Below, in pieces: positions 42,825 through 55,448 of a DNA stretch of 64,000 bases. The translations under genes and the position numbers were made by a program. The notes under the pieces were generated by a model. It ran no database searches, had not been told where the DNA came from, and worked only from the letters and a program-made list of their open reading frames with translations. The stretch covers positions 2,815,001 to 2,879,000 of the forward strand of contig NC_092276.1 in NCBI RefSeq assembly GCF_036320965.1. Direction: 5' to 3'. Origin of the DNA: Panulirus ornatus (Eukaryota; Arthropoda; Malacostraca; Decapoda; Palinuridae). Every line of letters starts with the position of its first letter. Position 1 is the stretch's first letter.

Positions 42825-43320
42825 TCTAGTTAATGTGAAGGAGAAGCTCTCCAGGTAATGTGTGGGAGAAGCTGTCTAGTTATTGTGAGGGAGAATCTTT
42901 CTAGTTATTGTGAGAGAGAAGCTGTCTAGTTACTGTGAGGGAGAAGCTGTCTAGTTACTGTGAGGGAGAAGCTGTCTAGTTACTGTGAGGGAGAAGCTGT
43001 CTAGTTATTGTGAGGGAGAAGCTGTCTAGTTACTGTGAGGGAGAAGCTGTCTAGTTACTGTGAGGGAGAAGGTGTCTAGTTATTGTGAGGGTGAAGCTGT
43101 CCAGTTATTGTGAGGGAGAAGCTGTCTAGTTATTGTGAGGGAGAAGCTGTCTAGTTATTGTGAGGGAGAAGCTGTCTAGTTAAAGTGAGGGAGAAGCTGT
43201 CTAGTTATTGTGAGGGTGAAGCTGTCTAGTTATCGTGAGGGAGAAGCTGTCTCATTATTGTGAGGGAGAAGCTGTCTAGTTAATATTAGGGAGAAGCTGT
43301 CTAATTAATGTAAGGGAGAT
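42825..43320. repeat. 25 bp minisatellite, ~20 units
   Basis: The unit is TGAGGGAGAAGCTGTCTAGT plus TATTG. TGAGGGAG landmarks at 42961 and 42986 give the 25 bp period. The middle is nearly identical from unit to unit, and both ends are more diverged. Confidence 0.94.
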
Positions 43321-43557
43321 GGCGGTAAACCACCAGTGAAGACACCTGTATCCATCACGAGTGAATTCACTACCCTCCATCACCATTATTCACTCCCTCC
43401 ATCCTCCTTCACCAGCGAACTCTCCCTCCTCCATCAAAACAATGGAGACGCCATCACTCCAGATCACTCCTTCACCCATTAACAATGAGTTCCCCACCTC
43501 CCATCACCAGTGTTCACGCCTTCCACTCCCATCATCGGCCCAGCCACCACCGTGCGC

Positions 43558-43561
<4 letters not shown>
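43321..43561. other. Non-coding stretch, CCATCACC-rich
   Basis: The words CCATCACCA and CTCCATC recur at irregular spacing. Nothing else is seen. Confidence 0.45.

Positions 43562-43639
<78 letters not shown>
43562..43639. repeat. (GT)39 microsatellite
   Basis: Perfect tract. Confidence 0.95.
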
Positions 43640-43640
<1 letters not shown>

Positions 43641-43798
43641 CCTTTGGCCTTACCTGGAAAATTTTCTTTGTTGCTTTCACAAGTGTAATGAGTGAGAGTG
43701 GGGCAGCCAGCTCGATAAAAGGAACACGTTTCTATACAGATGGATATGAACCATAACTACTGCTGTAACGCTGGGAAGAACAGGGGCTGTCCTGGGCT

Positions 43799-43801
<3 letters not shown>

Positions 43802-43848
<47 letters not shown>
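43802..43848. repeat. (GT)23 microsatellite
   Basis: Perfect tract, 160 bp from the previous (GT)n. Confidence 0.95.
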
Positions 43849-43849
<1 letters not shown>

Positions 43850-44024
43850 TCCAGGAGCCAAGAGAGCGTGGCCAGCCGGGGGAAGAAGGTGGGGAGGGGA
43901 TGGGGGGCGACGTCTGAACAACATAGACAAGGAAGTAAGACCAACTGTCTGGCATCTGGCATACGAGGCTGGTCATGTCCCTATCCTTCAGCACCCAACT
44001 CCGTCCACCACGCCCTACCTACCA

Positions 44025-44034
44025 ACACACACAC

Positions 44035-44094
<60 letters not shown>
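44025..44094. repeat. (CA)n microsatellite with CATACA variants
   Basis: CA units with two CATACA interruptions near 44040, complementary to the (GT)n 180 bp to its left. Confidence 0.95.
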
Positions 44095-44096
<2 letters not shown>

Positions 44097-44616
44097 TAAT
44101 GACATGGGATACACACATAGTTATAGGACGAGGCCCTACGAAGGCAGAACTGCCTTTTCTCACCTTCCCACAGTCGCAAAATGACCCATGACGTCTCAGT
44201 AAGACTCCATCTACACCACCACGGTGGCCACGAACCCCCAATCTGCAAACACCAAATCGCAGACAAACACACACCCATCAACGTACAATAGAGACAATGA
44301 CTTCACACACCACACACAGCCATAAACCACAGCCCAGACTCGTGTTTATGATGCATAAGTTCATACAAGCATGGCAACAATGACGACAACGTCATGCACG
44401 GGCGCACGGTCATGAAGTGTGTGGAGGGGTTTGATGGAGGGGGAGGGGGAGGAGGGGGAATAAAAACATAACAAGTGCCACACCATGCATCTCCCTCCCT
44501 CGCTAACGTGGAGGAGAGGAGATGGAGAGGTGGTGGTGTAGGAGCAAAATGAGGAAGGGCAAGACGAGGAGGAGGAGGCATGTGTGAGAGAGAGAGTGAA
44601 AGTGAGTGAGTGAGTG
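44095..44616. other. Non-coding stretch
   Basis: Nothing is recognised apart from G/A-rich patches at 44425-44460 and (GAGT)n near 44602-44616. Confidence 0.5.
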
Positions 44617-44675
44617 AGGGTAGGCCACCAGCGGTCAGGTGTCTGGCGCCAGGGTGTGGGGTTCGAGTCAGTGGT
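44617..44675 (+). mobile_element. Possible tRNA-derived SINE head
   Basis: GGGTTCGAGTC at about 44658 is a near-canonical RNA polymerase III B box (GGTTCGANTCC). About 35 bp upstream, TAGGCCACCAGCGG loosely resembles an A box. No acceptor stem closes, so this is not a functional tRNA. Confidence 0.3.
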
Positions 44676-44765
44676 AGATGGCCTGGCCGAGCCAGGGAGG
44701 GTGAGGGCATCGGTTGCCTCCCTCACGGGTCAAGTTCGGCATCAGGCCAGGCAGGCAGTCTCTAG

Positions 44766-44767
<2 letters not shown>

Positions 44768-44825
<58 letters not shown>
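44768..44825. repeat. (CT)29 microsatellite
   Basis: Perfect tract. Confidence 0.95.
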
Positions 44826-44828
<3 letters not shown>

Positions 44829-45302
44829 CTTAACCTCATTTCCTCATCCTTGCTCACTGCCTCGTATGAACCCTCCCTTACTCAACGACCATTTCCTCAT
44901 TCTAACTCATCATATTTCCTCTCCTTTGTAATTTTTCCTCCTTACTCTCTCTTTCCATTTTCGTTCACTTATATGCATACAAACTGGTTTCCCTCACCAT
45001 CTCCCTGCACGTCGAACACCTCTCCCGTTCTCGCCTGCACCCGTTGAACACCTCGTTGACACACACACACTCTGACTGTCCAACACACTCAACATACACA
45101 CAATATCGTTAATTACCTCCGCGAATTCCTCGCGATGAGAAAACTTACGTCTCGTTAAGCACGTCTCGTCATTCGTACCTGACGAACGAGCCTGGTCATC
45201 GACAGACGTTCAACACTCATTCGTTTCACACCGCCACGTCTCAAAACACCTTTCTCGTTCGCGCCGTCACACATTTGACCACCTCTCTTCTGCTCATCCC
45301 GT

Positions 45303-45345
<43 letters not shown>

Positions 45346-45994
45346 CGGGCACTCCCTCACTCCCTACCACCTCAACCAACCCAGCAACAAAGTGATCAGC
45401 GGGACAATCCAGCAGTACAGTCCCTCGCACCAAGGACTCCCGTCATGGTGGCTGATCCGAACTGAACCGTTTCAAAGAAGTTTTTTTTCCTCATGTTTTT
45501 CATGCCACGCTTGGAAATGAACCCACTCCGGCTGAGTGAAGGCACCGGGTGCTCTCGAAACGCTCGTACTTAAAGCTAGAGTGCAAGGTACTGTTGCTCA
45601 AGCGTTAGCGTAGCTTAAAGGGGAGGTTTGACAACACGTAGATCTTGATTTTCTTGACTGTTACTGTTCTCGTGAGGGCCTTCTGAACCGTCGAGAGATT
45701 GACGAACTTAAGAAATATATCACCGACGTCCGAGGACGGGGGGAGCTTACCCACCAGAGTCGTGAGGGAGGTACTCCTTGTATATATATCCTCCTGGCCA
45801 GGAGGGCCATGGGGAGTCAGGGGCCAAGATCACTCCCTGGAGCGAATATCAAAAGCCACAACCTCCTTTACCGCAGTCCTGGTTAGCCTATACATCCTGG
45901 GCCACGGGAGCTATGGGGGGCCACTTTTGGTGATAGCCCGGGCCAAGCGACGAGCATTAGTGGCCACGATGACTAACTAGAGCGGATCTTATGG

Positions 45995-46050
<56 letters not shown>

Positions 46051-46504
46051 CTGTCCTACTGCAGTCTTGGCCAGCTGCCAGCCCACTCCCGGGCCAACAC
46101 CAGGCCATCCCACACTCCCCACCCCCATCATCATGGACAGCGAGTCTACCCGCTACAGCCCAGATATGACGATGTCACACACGTGATGATCTCGAGAGTC
46201 GATGTCGCTCATGATGGCGCCGGCGATGACGTCCATCGTCCCTCTGCTTCGCAAGGGTGACAAATGTAAACAGCTAACGATCACCGTAAATGTCGTCGGA
46301 CTAATTCGTCAGGAGGATTTGGTTGGATGTGGGTTTTTTTTTTTTACCTGACGAACACCGCCGTCAGCAGAGACCAACTGCCTCTCCTGCATCTGAAAGA
46401 GCAAACTCAGGCAAGGTTTACGTCCTCACACTTGGTCCTCCTGCAACGTAAAGTGGAAAGTTATCCACATTTCAGTCTTGTGGGCCAAGAGATGAATGAT
46501 TCCG

Positions 46505-46505
<1 letters not shown>
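44826..46505. other. Non-coding stretch with two (CA)n tracts
   Basis: (CA)19 at 45305-45343 and (CA)26 at 45995-46047. A diverged duplication appears around 45830-45890 and 45978-46073. No gene is recognised. Confidence 0.5.

Positions 46506-46566
<61 letters not shown>
46506..46566. repeat. (GT)30 microsatellite
   Basis: Perfect tract. Confidence 0.95.
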
Positions 46567-46568
<2 letters not shown>

Positions 46569-47137
46569 GGCATTATCTCTCTGTATGCACGGTAAGGGAG
46601 CTTTTCTCTTATGGAGCCAATTTCCATGGTTATCACTCCTCGCGAGTTATTCGAGAATTCGCTGCATCGACCTCCTCCCTTTTTCGGCCGACACTCCCTA
46701 GCTAGAGAAAGTATATTTCGCCACGTCCTTCCTGGCTCCTGGTTCTGGTGTCATGACTCCTGCACCACACTCCGTCATCAACGTCACTGAATCCATTAAG
46801 AGAACGTAAAAGAATTAATCACACGTCCCCTTCTGAGGTCCGCGTTCCCGCCAGTCTCTCTCCCTATCTAGGGGTAACCTTAAGGCCCGCCATACAATCT
46901 TTCTCGGTCGCCGCTGAACTCAAGCATATTCTGAATGGTCCCTTCAAGTAGGGAGAGACTTAATTGGTGATGAATACTGTAATTCAAGGCTGATACATGT
47001 GCTGCATACCGTCTTAAACATCTTATTCTCGGACGTACTTAAAGGGGATTCTCACACCACTCTGCCAACCATACATGGCTATATATATCTTATTTTCGCC
47101 AGACGATGATAGATATATATTTGGTTTATACGACTAA

Positions 47138-47175
<38 letters not shown>

Positions 47176-47458
47176 CTCATCTCACCAACACAATGGATTT
47201 CCTTTCCTTCTGTGTACAACGCGTTTCTTATAAAAGCGTAAAAGCGAACGGGGCGTCTCCACTGGACCCCTGCTTGTTGAGAAAACAGGGGATATTCAAA
47301 GTCACGGCTGAAATGGAAAAAAAAAAACTTGCAATAAAATGAGGAGAAACTGCTATTCAAAGTTTGAACGCCATTTAAAATGGAGACAAGAGGACCGTGG
47401 GGGCCGGGAGGAAATGTGTGGGTGGGTGTTGTGGTAGTGGGAGGAAAGCAGCGAGATG

Positions 47459-47512
<54 letters not shown>

Positions 47513-47678
47513 ACTACCTGAGACGAGAAAACGTGCAGGCCAAATTACGTCGTTGGAGGAGGGTAGGTTGTGGGGCATAAACTGTCTTAGGATCGCTGAT
47601 CGGTAGGTCGGGGGCTCAGGCAAGCACACACCACACTCCTTCGTCCCTACTGCGACAAGACACACACACACACCACAC

Positions 47679-47720
<42 letters not shown>

Positions 47721-47806
47721 ACGCACGCACACACACACACATTGTATATGGGCAACTTCTAAATGCTCTGTTGGTTACTGGGTCGCGAGATAAGATAGAA
47801 AGGAGA
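46567..47806. other. Non-coding stretch with (CA)n, (GT)n and (CA)n
   Basis: (CA)17 at 47139-47172, (GT)26 at 47460-47511 and interrupted (CA)n at 47660-47740. Nothing is recognised as a gene. Confidence 0.5.
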
Positions 47807-47937
47807 CAGGGAGGTGGAAGAGGTCGAATTAGGGAGTAGGAGGCTGGAGACCAGGTCGAGAGGAGAGGTCTGACTGGAGTTCGATGCAGGCAAGTTCAAG
47901 TTCAGCAGCTGGGCTTTAGGCGAGAGGGAGGAACAAG
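47807..47937 (+). repeat. Inverted repeat arm 1 (131 bp)
   Basis: It starts CAGGGAGGTGGAAGAGGTCG and ends GCGAGAGGGAGGAACAA. The reverse complement occurs at 48655-48784 with only a handful of differences. The arms bound a 717 bp spacer. Confidence 0.9.
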
Positions 47938-48654
47938 TCTGAATCTTCCTCACCCCACGCCTTCAGATATGGAAACGAAGGAAGAAATATTCTTGTACTT
48001 ATTCTGAGCCGAGAACTAGAGGTACGATCATAGCCGAGCGGTTAGCGTTCCCGACTACCACCCAAAGGTCCTGAGTTTGAGTCCTAGCTGTTGGAGGGTA
48101 TTATGTGTTCTATGAAAGCGCGCGTTCATAAATATATGGAGGCCCTCTGATCGGTTCATGTGGTCCAGACTTCGAACAGGACCTCAGATCAACAGACGGA
48201 GCTCTGGAAACACTATCCTCACATCCGTTACGCCCGAGGAATTTACCTTGTAAAGAGTGTGAGTGTCAAGACGCCCTGGCAGACGGCACCTCATAAACTA
48301 TCAATTACGACCAGGGAACGTGCCAGAGGAGGCCGCGGTGTGGGCGGCTAGCCTGAGAGAAGTGTCTCCCATTACACCGCCGCTAACAGTTCAGTGCTTG
48401 CGTGTGTATATGAACGTACGCTTGGTCTATACAAGTGTGCCGAAGTGACTATAGATACTTCTATATGCCAGATGGGTATTCTTGGACGTCTAAACAGAGC
48501 CAGTTGATGTGCGTTGAACTGTTCTTATCTGCAACCCTGGATACTTTTTTTTAACCTGTTATTTGAGTGTAATTATCTGAAAAGGGACATGGGTATACTC
48601 AGGGTACTGAGTTCACCTTTAACCTACCCTCACAACTATTACAAAGACTCATGT
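47938..48654. other. 717 bp spacer of the inverted repeat
   Basis: It contains the tRNA-like sequence at 48016-48085. No transposase-like frame is visible; the longest frames are about 63 codons. Confidence 0.6.
48016..48085 (+). mobile_element. Decayed tRNA-like sequence, probably a SINE head
   Basis: TAGCCGAGCGGTTAGCG fits an A box (TRGCNNAGYNGG) and GAGTTTGAGTCCT fits a B box with one key change (the C of GTTCGA is T). The spacing, with a CCCGACTACCACC anticodon-arm-like middle, matches a tRNA with a D arm. The T stem pairs only partly, and acceptor ends do not close. This suggests a tRNA-derived SINE or tRNA pseudogene rather than a working tRNA. Confidence 0.45.
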
Positions 48655-48784
48655 TTGTTCCTCTCTCTCGCCTAAAGCCCAGCTGCTGAACTTGAACTTG
48701 CCTGCATCGAACTCCAGTCAGACCTCTCCTCTCGACGTGGTCTCCAGCCTCCTACTCCCTAATTCGACCTCTCCCACCTCCCTG
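48655..48784 (-). repeat. Inverted repeat arm 2 (130 bp)
   Basis: Mirror of arm 1: TTGTTCCTC, CGCCTAAAGCCCAGCTGCTG, then on to CCCACCTCCCTG. Differences from arm 1 include GACGTGG versus GACCTGG and CTCCCACC versus CTTCCACC. Confidence 0.9.
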
Positions 48785-50070
48785 ACTCGCACCCTCTTCC
48801 ACCTAACTCGCCCTTCTCCCCACCTACCTCCTTTCCATCTTCCCTGACCCACCCACCTCCTCCCTGATTCAGCTGCTGGTACCTACTACACCTCTGCTCC
48901 GGTGCACCTCGGCTCCCCCGTGACTGTGGCTGCTCGCTGCCGGGCTGGCAGTAAAAACCCGCGTTAAAAGCCCCTGGCGCCAGACAATTTACTGCCGCGA
49001 TCACTGGTTTCATCTCTGTAGCCTTGGTTCAAACGCGCGCTGGGCCTGCAGAAGAGCCCTGACCACGAGCACAGGAGGAGGATACTTCATTCTTTTAATC
49101 TCAAGTTTTACTGGATACCAAACCAAATGGCTAATACAACTATGGGGGATGGGACTCGAGGCCAACCTGCCGTCTGGTCGACAGCCAGGGCTGAGACGAC
49201 TGTTTATGGCAAGGATGCGACACTTTTCCTCCTTGCACGTCCAGACGACCTACAAGCAGGACGACACTCTACGACCTCACGACCTGGCATCCTTCGTTCT
49301 CAGTTGCAGACGACACTCCACGACCTCTGTCGTCTTTCGCTCTTTAGTCCAGGACGGAGACGACAGTAATGGACAGGCTGGTCAAAGGTCTCTTTTTAAG
49401 CTCGGCCATCTAGGTCATCACGATGATGAATACCCCCACACTCTCTCTCTTGTTCCTCAACACCCTGATGATCAGGATGGTTGGGAACGCATCCCGAGCA
49501 CGCCTCTAGCCCAAGCCAGTCCACCTGTAACGGCGGAGGTCCCCCGTCTGCCGCTACAACCAACCCCGCCCTGCACAGGATGCCGCCGCCCCCCAGGGGT
49601 TGAGCATAAATTAGGTCCTCCCGGGTAGGCTCGGGTTGCCCTGCCAGGAGCTCTGACGGGCTAGGATTAGTAGGCCACTGTGGGGCTGTACCTCACACAG
49701 AGGGTGTCAACTGCTGGCGGAGGAGGAATCGGTTTCCGGGATATGTCGGCCTCTCGTGATTAGGAATCGGCTCACTCACTCCCTCTCTCTTACGAGCGAT
49801 GTTTTGACTTGCTTTACCGCCCTGCTTTGGCACAAGTGCTTCCCCTGCCTTCGCCTCCGTCGGCAGCGATGATTCATTGCCGTCTGGGTCCTTGAACGAG
49901 GACTTAATGTACGTTCCAGCGTCGCCGACACCTCTTGCTCGGGAAAACTGGTGCTGCTGGCCTCGTGAGTTATCACAGAGAGCCCCCACCTGTGTCGTCA
50001 CGACCCCCCACGTGAGGGTCAAGACCTGCTGGCATTTATCAGTGTCACCGTGATTGCAACATGAGGGGCC
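48785..50070. other. Non-coding stretch
   Basis: CCACCT(A/C)-rich sequence at 48790-48870. At 49180-49370 the words CGACGACACTC(T/C)ACGACCTC recur two or three times. A 159-codon plus frame (49149-49628) has no recognised domain. A 196-codon minus frame (49693-50283) partly overlies the next array and has none either. Confidence 0.45.
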
Positions 50071-50215
50071 AGACCCACTGATATACCTCATAACCTGACA
50101 TGAGGCACTGATATACCTCGTAACCTGACATGATACACTGATATACCTCACATATCCGGACATGATACACCGATATACCTCATAACCTGTCATAATACAG
50201 TGATATACCTGACAT
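50071..50215. repeat. 30 bp tandem repeat, 5 units
   Basis: The ATATACCT landmark stands at 50081, 50111, 50141, 50173 and 50203. Units are CACTGATATACCTCATAACC plus TGACATGATA. Confidence 0.92.
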
Positions 50216-51093
50216 GTTATCTTGCAAAGCTGTTCTACTCCCCAGGCTGTCCAAGACAGGGCCTGTCTGTCAACCCTGTCCACATTATCATCCTGTCTAT
50301 TGAGACTGAACTCAGCTACCTAAGGGTACTTAAAGAACATGTACTTTAAATCCCTTTTATGCATCATCCTTAAAATGCCTTTTTAAACACCTCAATAGTA
50401 CTATTTCTCATCAATGCAATTTTCATTTTAGGGATACGAGTCTAAAAATTGAGACTAACATAATGAAATCGAACACACTGAAATGCCTCCCAGAGTCTCT
50501 CCCACATTTCTCTGGCCCACTGAGGAACCTACGACCATTTCCTTTTTCGGCGTCGAGGAGGAGGAGGAGAAAGAGGAGGAGGAGGAGAACCACAGTGATC
50601 CTCCTCAGGGGTCGACACATAACCTGGCATACCCCGAGGCCGGCTCCTGAAGTGATCGCAAGGCGTCCCACGCATAAACAACGGCGACTTAAGGCGACAG
50701 ATGGATTGGGTTCCCGTGACAGACAGATCTGGGGGGGGGGGAGGAGCTGAGGCATCAGGTGGCACGAACCGGAGAAGAGGAGGAGGAGGAGGAGAGGGAG
50801 GGCGGCTTTTGGTTCCTCTGGGTGCCATAAGGCCATGAGGCCATCATGCCCGTCGGCGCCAACCCCAGAGAGAGACGGAGAGAGAGAGAGAGAGAGGGGG
50901 ATGAAGGGTGGGGGTTGGGAAGGAGGACACATGCTCTAAATGCAAGCCTCGCTCGCACACTCTATCATCATGCTAAAGCGGCGCTGTATAGCATTATCTC
51001 AACCTGGGAGGGAGGAGGCGTGAGGGATGGATCAGGGTGAGGGGGATGGGGTGGAAAGAGAGATAGAGGGGAGAATAATAAGTGCGCGATAGA
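50216..51093. other. Non-coding stretch with (GGA)n patches
   Basis: (GGA)/(GAA) blocks at 50556-50587 and 50772-50803, a G run at 50732-50741 and (GA)n at 50877-50895. Nothing is recognised as a gene. Confidence 0.5.
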
Positions 51094-51214
<121 letters not shown>

Positions 51215-51564
51215 AATTAAACTCATGGAGAACCCCCTCCAATCTCTTCTCGAGACAGAGGACGTATTTCATCAGGGGCAGGGGGGGTGGGTCACATCTT
51301 CCGTCCTCGTCAAACCAACTTCCACCACCCACCCACCCACTCCCACCACCAACGCTGCACCGGCAGGAGGTCCGGCCGAAGCTGTGGGCACCGGAGGAAA
51401 ACACTAATCAACCGTGAGGACGCGAGATAAAGTCCCCCAGTAAGGGATGGGGGGCAATCTCGGTCGCCTGATGGCAGCCTTACACACCACCACCACCTCC
51501 GGGACGCACCACGACGTCCCCCTGACCAAACACCACCAGGGCGGCCCGCCCGCACGACCTGTTT

Positions 51565-51670
<106 letters not shown>

Positions 51671-51970
51671 GCTGAGGAGAGGGAGATCCTCCCTGCACAC
51701 CGAACCAGAGTTTTGACCTCTCAGGCTTTTCTTTCCTGCGCAACCCGGACCTGGGTCCAGCTCTGGTGGGCATTAAATGGGAATGAGAGTAAACAACACT
51801 GGTATCCGCCAAATAATCGGAGCAGATTAATAATACCGTTACTGACGTGGATGGCATGTGGACGAATGCAATCAAAAATTCGAAATTGAAGTGTACTAAT
51901 ATTATCATGGACGCCTCCCCCCCACACACACGGGCAGCTGAGGCCCTAATCAAGGCCTTCCCTTTAACAC

Positions 51971-52290
<320 letters not shown>

Positions 52291-52872
52291 TCTAGCCTGA
52301 TCCAGGTGCCCATTTTATCGACCAATTCTAGGGAAAGATGAACAGCTGGGTTGACTGTCAACTCAATGTAGAACTTGCATACCACGGAGGGTCAAGGGAC
52401 CAGGCTTGGTCGTGGGTCAGGTCAGGGTCACTGCTGGGTCAACAACAACGTCAAATTCCCGTCAACGACCATAACTCCCACTCGCTGTACCTCCCGTTAA
52501 CAGGCTACAGATAATAAGTGGGAATATTATTCCCTACTGTTAGCAGGAGATGGGGAGAGGAGAGTGTCTGAGGGTGGGGGAGTGGAAGCCTGTGGGATTG
52601 TAACTGGGAAAGGGATGGGCGAGATATCTGATATTGGAAGCGGTCAAGGGTTGGCGGTGGCGCTATCTTTTCGTTGTGTGTGTGTGTGTGTGTGGGGGGG
52701 GGGGAGGCGGGGGGAGATTTAAGTGTGCCTGCTGGGTGGCTAGAGGGACCTCTAGGACGTGTGAGTTGGGATGTGACCGGCTTATCGCTAAGGATGTGTG
52801 TGTGTGTGTGTGTGTGGCTGGGAGATTGGCAAGGCGTGTGGCTGGAATGTGAGGGAGTGTGGGGAGGGGGTC

Positions 52873-52907
<35 letters not shown>

Positions 52908-53320
52908 CGACTTGCGTGGGACGCCTGTCTGCGGGAGAGTTGCTAACCATCTGTCAACCAAGCCCCCCATCCCCCTCCTCCTCCTACCAGGCTGTATACT
53001 GGCATCTACCAGTCAGCTACATATGAGGACCCCAAGCTACCGCACACCGTCGACCCGTAAGCAAACGCTACGACCTTCCTACGTAACCGCATGGTCGACC
53101 GTAAGAATCTTCTCTGAACACATATGCAAATAACACGAAAAAAAGAAAAATATATATCGATGAATCTCTTCCCTCTCCTCGTTCAGTGTGAACTGCTGAT
53201 GCGAGTTAATTATTCAAATTTATACCATTCGTATATTTCATAATACTCGTCCATGTATGTATAATGTATGATTCATTCCATTCTCCTGCTGTCCTTTCCT
53301 GCCTGCAATACTCTATCATG

Positions 53321-53321
<1 letters not shown>
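52291..53321. other. Non-coding stretch with short (GT)n tracts
   Basis: (GT)n at 52675-52694 followed by a G run, at 52795-52816 and at 52873-52898. No gene is recognised. Confidence 0.5.

Positions 53322-53389
<68 letters not shown>
53322..53389. repeat. (CT)34 microsatellite
   Basis: Perfect tract followed by a C run near 53400. Confidence 0.95.
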
Positions 53390-53391
<2 letters not shown>

Positions 53392-53502
53392 TTTGCCTCC
53401 CCCCCCCCATCCTTCTTCTATACAGCCCAGGGAAATAATGATCACCAGATCACACCAGAGAAAGAAGGACCTGCCCACAAGCCCGCCATGTCTCGCGGAA
53501 CA

Positions 53503-53514
53503 ACACACACACAC

Positions 53515-53575
<61 letters not shown>

Positions 53576-53600
53576 CAACAACAACAACAACAACAACAAC
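53503..53600. repeat. (CA)n plus (CAA)9 compound
   Basis: (CA)n with one CAACAC slip passes into a perfect (CAA)n trinucleotide tract. Confidence 0.95.
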
Positions 53601-53939
53601 TTCAATTCTTTTCTCTGTATTTTTGATGCGTCAGTCATGGAGTCTGACTCAAATGGACTCTGGCCAGTCGAGGGCCATTAAACCCAACAAATGTACACTT
53701 CCTCACTGACTGACCATGTGTCACTCCGAGGGCACGAACAAACATACATTTCCCTTGGGAGGAAAAGAAGTTCTGCTCAGCACATACGGCGTGAATGGTT
53801 TGGGTCTGAGGTCGGGAACCCTTTTTTTTTTTTTTTATTAAGCTGACCGACAGACGAGAAATTAATATAAGCGCTGTCCATGCGCACCCGTCACTGCACA
53901 GAGCCTCTGTCTGGTGGCACAAATCCAGTTCGAGGTCGG

Positions 53940-53941
<2 letters not shown>

Positions 53942-54016
<75 letters not shown>
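53942..54016. repeat. (GA)37 followed by a short (TC)n
   Basis: GAGAG is joined directly to TCTCTCTC, so the tract can fold back on itself at its right end. The 340 bp to the left (53601-53941) contains a T run near 53822 and no gene. Confidence 0.95.
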
Positions 54017-54018
<2 letters not shown>

Positions 54019-55104
54019 TCTCTCTCCCTTATTTGGCTCTAGCAAGAACTTCATGCTTATCCGTGTCCGTGTGGTCTCATGAGGGTAGGAAGGACGGAGA
54101 CGGAGAGAGGAAACCGGCAAACATTCTTTCGCTAAAGAGTTTGGTCCACACACAGACACACACACAGACACACACACACACAGCTGAGGGGACACTGGAG
54201 ATACGGTTGTATAAAAAAGGCCGAGTTATGTCTGTGTATGATACGTACGAATCACAGTCCTGGACTCGTGATTCACACGGTACGTGAACACGTCGTAGGG
54301 GTAAACTCGCGGCAAAAATAATCTCAAAAGTTCCAAACTTTCGACTGTATCTCAAGCCACAGTCCGGGATGCACACTGAGGACGAACATGATCTTTTGAC
54401 TTCATGATGGCTGGGAATACAGTTGCTATTCCCAGCGAAGTTTATACCTACAGCCCCCAGCCCTTGGCTATTTTACTGTACTTGTGAAATACACGAAAAA
54501 TACCTCGATCTGAATATCAATGGCTATCCCAAGCGACGGTATCACGTAGTGAGCACCGAGTGTTGTAGAGTATCACGCATGACACAGTGGCTACTGGCCC
54601 TTTGGTGAGTGTGCTGTGTGTGTGTGTGTGTATAACGTGAACCATGGTGAGGCTTCCTCTCTAACACAGTCAACAACGTAATCAGAGGAGAACTAGGTGC
54701 TCTCCCTTCCTCCTCGACACGACTGCTGACTCACCCACAACCCCTGCATCCCCCCGAGCGAGGGGGACGAGAAAGGTTCTCTACCACACCTCTGGCTGTG
54801 AACATGGACAGGGAACTGTCGTGACGAGGCTGGAGGTTGAGGTAACACTAACTAGACTATGGTGTTCGGGTCACTGTATATACTACACGGACGACCAGCC
54901 AACATACGGCACACCACAAGGCCACAGCATCGAAGTCCCTCGTCATAAGTCGAGCGGCATTGAAAATCCCATTTATTCGTCCGTTATCTGTGATTGATTC
55001 TTAAATCCTCTCGTTCCAATCATACATCTTATCTCTGACATAAGATGCAAATCTGAATGTTACGATGACGGGCATATGAGAGTGAAAAGATGGCTTGAAC
55101 CACA
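54017..55104. other. Non-coding stretch
   Basis: Interrupted (CA)n at 54148-54182 and a short (GT)n at 54615-54631. Nothing is recognised as a gene. Confidence 0.5.
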
Positions 55105-55217
55105 GGACACACCTGAAATCATTCACAGTTCCCATGTGTCGCTTGCCAGGATGGTCGATGTACACCTGAAATCATTCACGGTTCCCATGTGTCGATTGTC
55201 ACAGTGGTCGATGTAAG
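55105..55217. repeat. 53 bp tandem duplication
   Basis: ACCTGAAATCATTCAC(A/G)GTT at 55111 and 55164 (53 bp apart), each unit ending in TGGTCGATGTA. Confidence 0.92.
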
Positions 55218-55414
55218 TTATCTAACCCCCGGAAGACCCTTACTTGGGATATTCAGACCCCTGGCGGCGGACCCTACCTTAATTAATACACGCCGCGCTG
55301 TCCTGACCATCGCCAACTTTGCGTTTCATTTCCTGCCGTCAAAGTATCGCATAAAAACTGCACCCTTTCACAGGAGGAGGTCCTGTGGCACCATTCTCGT
55401 ACTCTGATCCCCGC

Positions 55415-55448
<34 letters not shown>

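Noticed and set aside
49466..49490. CTGATGATCAGG as a hammerhead core strand
   Set aside because: There is no GAAA at a suitable distance and no pairing flanks. The word is simply a short palindrome. Other CTGATGA words (near 517, 4239, 31464 and 28200) fail for the same reason.
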